Positions 10,819 to 21,214 of a stretch of DNA of 64,000 nt are shown here, in pieces. Both the position numbers and the translations under genes were made by a program. Origin of the DNA: Colletotrichum lupini (taxonomy: Eukaryota > Ascomycota > Sordariomycetes > Glomerellales > Glomerellaceae); the NCBI RefSeq assembly GCF_023278565.1, contig NC_064680.1:4402001-4466000 (forward strand), written 5' to 3'. Numbering within the stretch: position 1 is the stretch's first letter; each line of letters begins with the position of its first letter. The notes beneath the pieces are model-generated. The model had not been told where the DNA came from. It made no database searches and worked only from the letters and a program-made list of their open reading frames with translations.

Positions 10819-11781
10819 GTTTGTTTGGATGATAAGTTTACTGGTTTATTTGTGTCTTTTCTCGCCAGCTTCAAGACATGTGAGAGGGAATTTGGAGAAA
10901 GGATCGCATGTAATAGTGGCGTGAGAGAGAGAACCTGAATTCAGAGAACCCGCATGATGATTCGACCCTTGGGCGGGTCAAGCCGGCCGGATGAGAGGAT
11001 TGAAGGGGAACAGGCGTCAACGACTTTTTTTTTCAACTAAGGTCAAGGTTCTCTGTGTTTCCAACCCCCCGATGCCTTGAGCATAGAGCGCACAGCGGCG
11101 CAAGTCGGATTCGGTCGCTGCTCGGTGGTGTTCGGCTCGCGGGTATTCCCCGGAAGCTCCGACAAGGGAAGCTCCGCTCAGAAACTTTTTCTTTCTTTCA
11201 GGTTTCTTGCAAGTCGTTTACCTTACCTAAGGTGCCTTAAGTCAAGGTGGGATGAAGTCCCTGGACCCTGGCCGTGGCGCATCTGAATGGGAGTGGCTTA
11301 CATTGAAACTCAATCGCTTCTATGTCTTATCCTTATCGATATACGGAATAACATCGAGGTCCTTTATCGATAGCCACTGTTATCAGCCCCGAGATTGAAC
11401 CGCAGGTGGGGAAAAAGTACTTACAGCTGCCCTGTGCAGATTGCAGAGCAGCGTGGTGGCTGCGGGGAGCCACGCACAAGCGCCTATCACAGAGCGTGGG
11501 ACGGATACGGGCTTGGAAATATTTCTTTCGTCAGGTCACTTTTTGTTCGTTCGTAGCCGAATCGTCAAATTTAGGGCGTGTGTTTGAGAAACTGCGCCGC
11601 CGCCTCGTCTGTCCGAACCCTGCTCCAATTCCAGGGTCCTCGCTCTTTCACTCCTCCACTCGTCGATCATCGTCGAGCAATCTTTAGCCTCTTCTTCTTT
11701 CGAGTCACTAGGGAATACCTTCCGTGCTCGAACTTACCTAGTCGCATATCTACTTGTTGTACCCCTCCACCACCGCCCACC
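10819..11781. promoter_or_regulatory. Intergenic region between divergent KMO and MAP1
   Basis: I see no coding signal. It carries the promoters of both neighbours. A ccttacctaaggtgccttaa stretch near 11220-11240 belongs to the TACCTAAGGTA-like motif seen elsewhere in the window. The last 100 bp before the MAP1 start are pyrimidine-rich, as in fungal leaders. Confidence 0.45.
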
Positions 11782-13229
11782 ATGACTGAACCTCCCGCGA
11801 AGAAGATGTGCCTCGGCGTCGACTGCCCCAACGAGGCTGGCACCCTCCAGTGCCCGACCTGCTTGAAGCTCGGAATCAAGGGCAGCTTCTTCTGCTCGCA
11901 GGACTGCTTCAAGAAGAACTGGGTGTGTTTCGCTATTGCCACTGACCTCATATTACAAACCATTCCCGCTGACCTCCAATCGCAGGGAAACCACAAGTCC
12001 ATGCACAAGTCTGAACAGAGTATACTTCACCATGTCCTCCCGCCAAAGGTCGTCTCTAAACCAGATCCAGAGACAGGTGTATTCAACCCATTCCCGACGT
12101 ACCCCTTCACCGGACCCCTCCGACCCGTCTACCCTCTGTCCGAACGCCGTACCGTCCCCAAGCACATTCCCCACCCCGACTGGTGGAAGGATGGTATCCC
12201 CAAGTACCCGAGAAGCATCCTGAACAGGAACAAGGTCGACATACTGGACGCCAAGGGAATCGCCGGCATGCGCAAGGTCTGCCGCCTGGCGCGTGAGGTT
12301 CTCGACATTGCCGCCGCCGCCGTCAAGCCCGGCATCACGACGGACTACATTGACGAGATTGTCCACAAGGCCTGCATAGAGCGCAACGTAGGTCTCACTC
12401 TGGGTGCATGTGGTGCGCGTCGGGCAGGAGAAGGAGGAGCAAAGGAGCTAACCAGACCAAACCGCAGGCCTACCCGTCGCCCCTGAACTACAACCACTTC
12501 CCCAAGTCCGTATGCACATCCCTCAACGAGGTCATCTGCCACGGTATCCCCGACCAGCGCGTGCTCCTCGACGGCGACATCCTCAACATCGACGTCACCC
12601 TCTTCTTCGAGGGCTACCACGGCGACCTCAACGAGACGTACTACGTCGGCGACCGCGCCAAGGCCGACCCGGACGCGGTCCGCGTCGTGGAAGCTTCCCG
12701 CGACTGTCTCGACGCCGCCATCGCCGCCGTCAAGCCCGGCACGCTCATCCGCGAGTTTGGCAACATTATCGAAAAGATTGCAAAGGAGAGGAACTGCAGC
12801 GTCATCCGCACGTACTGTGGCCACGGCATCAACTCGCTGTTCCACTGCCCGCCCAACGTCCCCCACTACGCCAAGAACAAGACGGTGGGAGAGTGCAAGC
12901 CCGGCATGACGTTCACTATCGAGCCCATGATTGCGCTGGGCAAGTACCGCGATGTCACTTGGCCCGACAACTGGACGAGCACGACGATCGACGGCAAGAA
13001 GACTGCGCAATTTGGTGAGTGATGTTTTTGTGTTGCGCATGTTCTCCACGATGCTGTGGAAGGCAATTGAGAAGAAGAACGGGACGGCCGCTAACAGGAA
13101 CGAACAGAGCACACTCTTCTTGTGACTGAGGACGGAGTCGAGGTCCTCACAGCTAGAACGGCCACGTCGCCTGGCGGCAAGGTGCCGATGCCCGGAACGA
13201 ACGGCGAAGAGAAGGAGACCACCGCATAA
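11782..13229 (+). CDS. MAP1: Methionine aminopeptidase 1
   Basis: This enzyme removes the initiator methionine from nascent proteins in the cytosol and associates with ribosomes. Exons are 11782-11922, 11986-12387, 12468-13014 and 13108-13229, giving 403 aa. The first intron is 63 bp and in frame, so a read-through model is possible, but its GT-AG ends and position within the finger domain favour splicing. The N-terminus has the type 1 zinc finger (CLGVDC...CPTC...FFCSQDC...H). The pita-bread fold follows, with the dinuclear metal ligands Asp in ILNIDVT, Asp in HGDLNET, His in YCGHGI, Glu in FTIEPM and Glu in LLVTEDG. The start was chosen at the MTEPP codon, with a CACC-type context. It sits divergently from kynurenine monooxygenase. 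Confidence 0.96.
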
Positions 13230-15054
13230 TTGACAACATTAGCATGGGACACGGGGCATAAGCGAGCACGGTGTAGAAGTACGGGAGGCGTTGAGTGAGA
13301 ATTGAAGAGGGCGGGATACGTGGCGAGCGGACGCTGGGATGAGAGCATGATATGTGAGCAGGCATTGCTCTGGCATACACGGTGTTTAGGGGGTGATGCC
13401 ATAACAAAGTGCCACGAAAACCAAAGCAATCGGCGCGATGGGGACAAGGGGCGTCGAATATCAAAAAGATCAAAAGTTGACTATGCTGAGGGGACGCCAC
13501 GTGAGTGTGCCACAGCCGTCTGCCACCACAAGAGGCGCATGGTCGGTCCGAGAGTACCCTGTCCCATGCGACTGGAGACGACAGCTGTCATGGGCAGAGG
13601 GATGTGCTGGGGACATGCTGAATCGCCGTCATGATGAGGTCTAGTGTGTATGTATGTATTTCTCGACCCCGCGATTATCAAATGCCCGGCATCGGTTCTG
13701 TGCAGTACAATTCGTAAGCAGTACAGTACTTGCGCAAACCAGCAAGTCGTGGAAAGCTCGCGTTATGTCTTGCAGAGGCAGGTATTCACGTGATAGCAAT
13801 GCTTGGATTCTGAAATTGCCCTTTACTGAGAGACAGGCGAGATAGAGGGGGATTGAGGTTGAACCTGGCTCTTCCCAGCCACCCGGTGGAGATGTTGCGA
13901 TGGCTTTCCCCCCCGCTGCCGCTTTCGCACTTTGCCCGGCGGACAAGCCTCACCGAACAGTGCAAGAGGGGTCGCGCAGGTAGGTAATTGGACAACTGGC
14001 GGTGGGTAAGACGACAATACAGGATGTGGAATTTCTTCGTAGCCCAGAGCTCTCCTCAGCCGTATAGAGAGATAGAATTTGCGTATTGAGCGCAAAATGA
14101 TAACGAAGCTTACCTTACTTATTGCGCTGGCTTGGAGATGCCAATGGAAGCGGTACGTACCTTACTGTTTATTGCTGACGCAGCTGGCAGAAGCTCAGAG
14201 GCTCAGATGGGTGGAAAGTGGAGTGGCGCTAAGCCCGTCAGGGTTTTCCGGGGGCCTATCTGAGCCCTTTCTCCCAGCACTGAACAGCAGCACGGACTGA
14301 TTGAGGTGGGCTGGGCTGGGCTGGCGGGGAGAGAGGGGAGCCCTGGAGGGACCAGTCCCCCGTGGCCCACGGCGCTGTTGGAGACCTGAACAAAGATACC
14401 TAATCAGTGCCCGCGGGTGAAAGAATCGCACAGCAAGGCGTGGAGCAGCGAGCCTCTTTCATCATCAGAGGTTTCCCAAGCCCCGTAACCCACCCTCCCG
14501 ATTTTCCACGACTCGACTAGTGGCTCCCTGTCGCTCGCTACGCAACCCAACGCTACCCCGACGGGCCAAACCAAAGAACCATCGAACCAACGGAAACTCT
14601 CTTCACCACTTCACCTCGCTCTTCCAACTTTGTCTCTCTCAACCCACGTGCTGAACATCCTCCACCTCTTTTCAACCGCACAACTTCTCACCTCATAGCT
14701 GCCTGACCAAGAGACGCGTCTGCTTGCCACCTAGACACGCAGCCAAACCCTGCCATCCATCCATCTACCTACAGATACCGTCGCCGCATACGCAGGCACA
14801 GAGACGGAGCTCCATCTGCGCTCATCCATCCCTCCTCCTACATCACCCCAGTGACGTCGAAGCATTCCACCTGCCCGCACGCACGCATACAAGCTCCAAG
14901 TAGCCTCGCGAGCCAAAAACCAAGCTTCAACGCCGCCAAAACCCACGCACAGCAACTGCACTCGAAGCAGCTGCTGTTGTCGCAAATCTCTCTATCCTCC
15001 CTTTCCATCTAAACGTATTCACCTAGCGCAGCTCGCTGCCAACTTTCCGTCACG
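13230..15054. other. Long intergenic region / leader of ERV14
   Basis: I see no supported gene. From roughly 14480 to the ERV14 start the plus strand is strongly pyrimidine-rich with many short CT and CCA runs, typical of a promoter plus long 5' leader in filamentous fungi. Confidence 0.5.
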
Positions 15055-15798
15055 ATGTCCGGCGAAGCGTGGTTATACCTCTTCGCGGTGCTGATAAATG
15101 CCGTCAACCTCTTCCTTCAAGTCTTCTTCACCATCATGTACAGCGATCTGGAATGGTACGTTATCCCTCGTCTTATCCACCCATCTCCTTCCCGCCTCGC
15201 TGCTGCTGCTGCGGCATGCTGCACCGCGCACGCCAGCTTCTTTCTTCCGTGCTCAGACGAGCTCGAGGCTAGACGGTGCTGCATGCTGCGGAGCGGGCGG
15301 ACGCGATATAGCTGTCATCCCATGATTTCTTGCAATTGTATGCTAACATGCCTACTTTTACAGCGACTACATCAACCCCATTGACCTCTGCAACCGCCTC
15401 AACACCTACATCATCCCCGAAGCTGCCGTCCATGGATTCCTGACCTTTATGTTCCTGATCAATGGATACTGGGTACCTTTGATCCTGAACCTGCCGCTCG
15501 TAGCCTACAATGTCAAGAAGTATGTTCCCCCCTGTGACTTGCCTGAGGTGGCAGAACTCGAGAGAGCTGACTTGAATCTAGGATTGTCGACAACACCCAC
15601 TTGTTGGATGCTACCGAGATCTTCCGCAAGCTGAATGTCCACAAGAAGGTAAGAGCCGCACCACACCTTAGCTCTAGCTAGCTCGTGTCTGACAAACTCG
15701 CGCAGGAATCGTTTGTGAAGCTCGGCTTCCACCTGATCATGTTCTTCTTCTACCTCTACAGCATGATTGTCGCCCTCATCCGCGACGAGTCCTCTTAA
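15055..15798 (+). CDS. ERV14: COPII cargo receptor Erv14 / cornichon family
   Basis: This is a small ER membrane protein that recruits transmembrane cargo into COPII vesicles. Exons are 15055-15155, 15364-15519, 15582-15648 and 15706-15798, joined in frame, giving 138 aa, the standard Erv14 length. Introns are 208, 62 and 57 bp. The cornichon landmarks are readable. The first membrane segment is [20 protein letters not shown]. It is followed by the conserved DLECDYINP, spliced across intron 1, and [11 protein letters not shown] second hydrophobic segment follows, then [16 protein letters not shown], the conserved lumenal/cytosolic junction, and a last hydrophobic helix ending IRDESS. It is a housekeeping secretion gene with no functional link to its neighbours. 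Confidence 0.96.
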
Positions 15799-16654
15799 AC
15801 GGTGAACTCTGCCCTGCGCACAACACACAGGACGGATTCCAGTATATAGATACCATGCCACGTGGACAAGAACGAACCAAACGTACACGCCGATGCGCTG
15901 CCATCCTCTAAAACGATGCACCATCCGGAGCTACTATCCAAGAGGGAGGGAGAGGTTTCGGGCGGGCAACCGCTAGACATGGAGGGGAGTCGTGATACCA
16001 GCAACGCGGGGTGTCAAAAGGAGAAACGACAGCTGACAGACATGGTGTCCCGGAGTTACGGGCAGAGATAGGTGTCTCTGCTTGGATTCTGATGATGATG
16101 AATGGGAAAGAGAAAACGGAATACGACACACAAGCACATGGTGGAGGAGGGCATGAAGGAACGAAATGGGCGGGAGACGGGTTACGATGCGAAAGACCAA
16201 ATACCTAGCTGTTTACTTTATGTTGTCACCAGGCCGGCTGGTCCTGGGAGCGGCGGGTTGCGATAATTGAGTAATGACAGATCTTCTGAATGTCTCCTTC
16301 TTTGAAGCTTGTTGCCTTGCTGCTCCAAACTAAACTTTTTCAACGCTGCTGTTACCTTACTTTCAGACACCCTTGAGTGTGAGTTTGGTGTGTATGTGGT
16401 ACCCAAAGCTGCCCAAGCTTTCCGTGCGCCTGTTTGCGCCTTGAACCTAAGCTTCGAGGTCGGAAACCGCAGATCCCAAGGGTAGCTCCCCGAATTCAAA
16501 TCCTGACATCAGATCACGTGACACCAACTTTTTGCTGCCACGACCAGGAACACCAGCGGCCAGTTGCGACCAAACATTGCGATTCTGCGACACCAACAAA
16601 ACCACTCACTCACTGTTCAAATCTCTCGCGACGGACGAGACGACAGCACCCAAG
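15799..16654. other. Intergenic between ERV14 and PRP17
   Basis: I see no coding signal. The left part should be the ERV14 3' UTR and the right part the PRP17 promoter and leader. Confidence 0.5.
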
Positions 16655-18320
16655 ATGTCGGGCTTCGGAGACTACCCGCCCAACATGGCGCCCCAGGATG
16701 CGCTCGTCGTGCGGCAAGAAGCCGAGCCCGATCACGCAGTCGTCCCCTACACCGGCGAAGACCTCGCCCGACCGCGCGTCGGCCCCGCGAACCCCTTTAA
16801 AGACGAATCCGCCATGACGTTGAAGCGCAAGAATGTTCTCACCGGCCGGGCGGAGGAGACGTACATTTCAGAACACACCTTCCGCAGCAAACACCGCGCC
16901 GTCGAGCGGAAAGGCGGGCCCGAACGAGAGTACCAGACGGGCGCGGCCGTGAAAGAGGAGAACGCGCGGATACGGTCCGGTCGCGAGGGCAAAGGCGACG
17001 CGACGATCGTTGAAGGTGACGGTGCGTACCTGGGTCCCTGGGCGCGGTACCGTCGCGAAGAGTACGAAGTCGTCGGCGAGGGCGAGGCGCTGGCCAGCGA
17101 CGAGGAGTACGAGGAGGTGACGGACGACGGCGAGGACGACGACGTGGTGGAGAGTGGGACGGTGCTGCGCGCGCCCGAGGCGGCGCTGGCGCGGAGGAAG
17201 GAGGTGGAGGCCATGGGCGAGGAGACGACAACGTTCCACGGCGCCGAGGAGACGGACTACCAGGGCCGGACGTACATGCACGTCCCGCAGGACCTCGACG
17301 TCGACCTGCGCAAGGAGGCCGGCAGCGTGACGAATTACATCCCCAAGAAGCAGATCCACGCGTGGAAGGACCACACGAAAGCCGTCACGGCGCTGCGGTT
17401 CTTCCCCGGGTCAGGACACTTGTTGTTGTCTGCCTCTGCGGACAGCACGGTCAAGATTTGGGACGTCTATCACGAGCGGTCGCTGCTGCGGACGTTTTCG
17501 GGCCACGCCAAGGCGGTGTCGGACGCGACGTTCAACAACGACGGCACGCGGTTCTTGTCGGCCAGCTTTGATCGGCAGATTAAGCTGTGGGACACGGAGA
17601 CGGGCACGTGTCTGAGCCGGTTCTCGACGGGCAAGACGCCGCATGTGGTGCGGTTTAACCCGTCGGCGGAGCACGCTCACGAGTTTGTGGCGGGTATGTC
17701 GGACAAGAAGATTGTGCAGTGGGATACGCGCGCCGGCAACGAGATTGTGCAAGAATATGGTGAGCCCCCTTGGTCTTTCCCCTTTTCATCGGAGAGTAAA
17801 CATGATGTACTGACACTTGCAAGACCACCATCTCGCCGCCATCAACACAATCACATTCGTCGACGAAGGCCGCCGCTTCATGACGACATCAGACGACAAG
17901 TCCCTCCGCGCCTGGGACTACAACATCCCAGTCCCGATCAAGTACATCGCCGAGCCCTACATGTACCCAATGACGCGCGCAGCGCCGCACCCGAGCGGGA
18001 AATACGTCGCCTTCCAGTCGTCGGACAACCAGATTGTTGTGTACGGCGCCAACGACAAGTTCCGGCAGAACCGCAAGAAGTCGTACCGGGGCCACAACAA
18101 CGCCGGCACGGCCATCGACGTCAGCGTCAGCCCCGACGGGCAGTTTTTGGCGAGCGGCGATACGCAGGGGTTCGTGTGCTTCTGGGACTGGAAGACGTGT
18201 AAGATGTATCATAAGCTCAAGGCGGGAGATCAGGCTGTCACGTGTGTCGCGTGGCATCCGCAGGAGACGAGCAAGTTTGTTTCGGCGGGGGCGGAGGGGG
18301 ATATTCGGTATTGGGATTAA
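16655..18320 (+). CDS. PRP17: Pre-mRNA splicing factor Prp17/Cdc40 (WD40)
   Basis: Prp17 acts in the second step of pre-mRNA splicing as part of the spliceosome, in the nucleus. Two exons, 16655-17759 and 17824-18320, are joined over a 64-bp intron and give 533 aa. The N-terminal half is charged, with an acidic run near residues 150-170 and the typical GPANPFK block. A seven-bladed WD40 domain occupies the C-terminal half, starting near the IHAWKDHTKAV segment. Clear repeats end in STVKIWD, RQIKLWD, KKIVQWD, KSLRAWD and the final IRYWD. The PYMYPMTRAA and YRGHNNAGTAIDVSVSPDG blocks are characteristic of Prp17. The start was placed at the MSGFGDYPPN Met. An upstream in-frame extension is probably 5' leader. 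Confidence 0.95.
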
Positions 18321-19596
18321 GGGAGGTGCGTATTCTTCAGGAGAAGACATCATCAGTCTGCGTCTAGATGAGAGAAGGGTCTTTGTATTGTATCGTAGGC
18401 ATTGCTCGGCGTTGGGAGGGGATCAAAATGATATCGCCCGTTACTTGTCTCATCACTCACAAAGCCAATCTTGATAACCTTGATATGTTTCGTTTGGTAT
18501 TGGAACGTACACCGTTCACACCAACGCTCATCGATCCCAGCAGCTTTTGGTTGTTTCTTTTTCGAATCAAGGTAGCTCTATCCCGACATCGCTTTCCTCC
18601 TTCCGCCCTTGGGCACCCGTGGCTATATACCCCCTCAAACCCATTCTTCACGCCAGCACAGCAGCGCTCGGGTAGGTCGGCGAGTTTAGGTCGAGCTGCG
18701 TGCGAGGTGGTCGAATTGGTTAAGATAAACAAAACAAAATACTCCCATGAAGTCGGAGTCCGGGTTGACTGAGGGGTGCGCTATTCAAGTCCGGGCAGGG
18801 GCGTGAGTTCTTTAGTATGTTATCCCCTCATATTTCCTTCCTTTTCTTTTGATTCTCCAAAGGAAGGGGTCTTCTTTTTAGTTTTCCTCCGTTGAAATGC
18901 GGAGACGTGGATATATGTAATAGTCAATGCTATGAGGTTGATCGTCTATTGTCTTGGTGATGTATTACACGGCAGTGCTTCATGCTGCACACCTGGGCTG
19001 GATAGATCGCGATACCTTCACCATCGCAGCTCACCTATGACAAATGTACACCAAACACGAGCAACAATCTACCTCAATCACATGTCTCGTATTCACACGG
19101 GGAAAAGGCCGCCCATATCCCAACTACTCGTCCCTTATCTTAGTGCGCGCAATTTCGACGGCTCAGCTACTAAACAGTTAGAACCTCGCCTACACGCGCG
19201 GCGCACGCTTCTTACTAAGAAAAATTCCCCCGCTAATTCAGGAGAGAGATAGAGACACACGGGAGTTTCGGGGAGTTTTGGGGAGAGGGGTGATGGCCGG
19301 AATCGGACTACGTTGTATGTGTGTCAGACGCGGCCGGCCGCGTTCCGATGCGGCCTTGTTACCCCAACGTTTATGTGCCGTATGCATGCGTGTCTCACTG
19401 CTTTGGGATGATATCGTAACATCGTAACATCGTACGGCGACGGAGGGGGTGGAGAGAATTCCAGACATCACATGGTCTCTTTTACTTCAACGTCTGCTGT
19501 GGGATGATACTGGTCTTTGATCAATTCAATTGAGAGAGCTTCAGCAAAAACAAGCAATTTCATCACGATTTCACGGATTCACCAGGGCGAGGGAAG
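18321..19596. other. Intergenic with a tRNA-like remnant
   Basis: I see no protein gene. The stretch contains a degenerate tRNA-like segment (listed separately) and otherwise unremarkable sequence. Confidence 0.45.
18701..18800 (+). pseudogene. Possible decayed tRNA (Ser/Leu-type D arm)
   Basis: The sequence tggtcgaattggttaag (from 18708) matches a Pol III A box. It forms the type II D arm GTC / GAT around a GAATTGGTTAA loop, as in tRNA-Ser or tRNA-Leu. A B-box-like ATTCAAGTCC lies about 75 bp on (18783). The bases beside it do not form a T stem. The acceptor arm does not pair, and an A-rich stretch separates the D arm from any anticodon stem. I read it as a remnant, not a working tRNA. Confidence 0.3.
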
Positions 19597-20901
19597 ATGG
19601 ATTCAGTCTATTGGGATATATCCCCCGGCGCAGAAGACGCCGAGGACGCGGAGAGCGTAGAGGAAGAGGAAGCAGACGAGGATATCAACGCTTGCTCGCC
19701 AGACACCAAGGTTCCCTGCGAGAAATGCAGACGCAAGAAACGCTCATCATGTAAACGATGCCGCGAGCGACAGCGAAAGCTTCAGCTTCAACACCAGCCA
19801 GGTCCTCACACTCGTCCTCGGCGAGCGAGGAAATCGTCTCTCGAAATCGCATGCTTTCCAGATCGCTCACCGTCTCCATCTTCATCATCTTCCTCCTCCT
19901 CTTCTCCTTTCAACCCATCACATCCCCTTCATCCCTCACCACCACCACCAGACTTTCTTAGGATGGCGCAAGACGCAATCCCAGAAGTCATCCTCCAACA
20001 ACCGCCAGACGACGCCCCAGCAGACACCGCAACAACACAGAAAAGCACACTTACCGTTCCCCCCGGAGGCCCGAGTTTCGCAGCGGTGTATACCAACTCC
20101 CCGTCGTGGATGTCGACGTATACTTCCTCGACGTGCGCGACGACGTATACCACCGCTCACGAACGTTCCCGCAGAGACGGGCTCGGCAGCGGGGAGAAGG
20201 ACGCCGGGGACGGGTGGCTGGACGTCGGGAGGCGGAGGAGGCCGAGGCCGCCTTATCCTAGACGTCCGAGGACCGTGGGGCGATGGGATCAGGAGGGAAG
20301 GTCGTCGGTGGCTGCGGTGACGTCGTCGATGATGAGGTCTGGATGGGGCGAGGAGACGGTGGAGGGGTGGGACGAGGGTGAGGTGGAGAGCGGGAGCTAT
20401 TGTGTTGTTGAGGGGGCGCGGTGGGAGGAGCAGAGGTTCATCGCGTCCAGGAGGCAGGCGAAGGCGGTGGGGACGGGGATGGGGAAGAGCGGTGCGCGGA
20501 GGAGGGGGAGGGGGGACTGGGGGGGTGTTGTTGGGTATGGAGCCAAGAGAAGAGCGAGGGTGGTTCCGTTGGTTGATCCGCCTGTGCCGAGGATTCTTTT
20601 CGATCTGTTTGCGATGAGGATGGGGATTTCGAGGACGGAATCGAGGGAGGTGGGGAGAAAGGGGCTATGGGGATTGCCTTTCGTGGAAGGGAGAGGGCAT
20701 TCCCGGGCCGTGTTTGCCATGGCGTATGTGAGAGGGACGGCTCATGTTAAGGGCCTTTGGGGATTGTTAAGCGATAGATGCGAAGACACTGGGGGTTTCT
20801 TGGGGTCTGGTGCGGATGGAGGGGTTTGGAGCGTTTTGCTGAGATATTTTGGGGATATACTTGGCTTCTCTAGGCATGAAGGGCAAGCTGATGTAGATTA
20901 G
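19597..20901 (+). CDS. Hypothetical protein with CxxC-x7-CxxC motif
   Basis: This is a single uninterrupted frame of 434 codons. I do not recognise the family. The N-terminus is acidic (AEDAEDAESVEEEEADED). It is followed at residues 41-55 by two CxxC pairs seven residues apart in a very basic context (CEKCRRKKRSSCKRC), which could bind one zinc ion. Then come a Ser/Pro-rich linker with a run of Ser, and a Gly/Arg-rich C-terminal half of low complexity. A plausible membrane or signal segment is absent. Codon use is GC-biased and the C-terminal half has an open frame partly because of purine-rich DNA, so the 3' part of the model is uncertain. Introns could have been missed. Confidence 0.45.
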   Translation: MDSVYWDISPGAEDAEDAESVEEEEADEDINACSPDTKVPCEKCRRKKRSSCKRCRERQRKLQLQHQPGPHTRPRRARKSSLEIACFPDRSPSPSSSSSSSSSPFNPSHPLHPSPPPPDFLRMAQDAIPEVILQQPPDDAPADTATTQKSTLTVPPGGPSFAAVYTNSPSWMSTYTSSTCATTYTTAHERSRRDGLGSGEKDAGDGWLDVGRRRRPRPPYPRRPRTVGRWDQEGRSSVAAVTSSMMRSGWGEETVEGWDEGEVESGSYCVVEGARWEEQRFIASRRQAKAVGTGMGKSGARRRGRGDWGGVVGYGAKRRARVVPLVDPPVPRILFDLFAMRMGISRTESREVGRKGLWGLPFVEGRGHSRAVFAMAYVRGTAHVKGLWGLLSDRCEDTGGFLGSGADGGVWSVLLRYFGDILGFSRHEGQADVD

Positions 20902-21214
20902 AATGGTCATATGGAAGCGACTTTGGCTCATCATCATCGATATATTCATCACAAGGCTGCTAGTCACCAATGTTTGACAACTCGTGTATTTTGTCCCGAA
21001 ATTTGAAATTTATGATGCCTCCTTCCTTCTAACCTGAAGTCCCAGATATCCATGAGGCCAACACTCTCAAATACCAATGAGAATTATGGCGGCCTTCCTG
21101 ATATTCCAATGTCCTTAACCCACGCCGGCTGACTGAATATGTTCTGTGGACCTCTGCAACAAGAAGAATGGCGCGAACTGATATAGTATACTCTAGAACC
21201 CCGGACCGGGCGCC
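20902..21214. other. Short convergent intergenic region
   Basis: I see no gene. It lies between the 3' ends of the hypothetical CxxC protein and the Lys-rich protein. Confidence 0.5.

Noticed and set aside
12345..13112. 255-codon minus-strand frame over MAP1
   Set aside because: It is an antisense shadow of MAP1 exons with no motif, while the plus strand has full catalytic ligands and splice sites.
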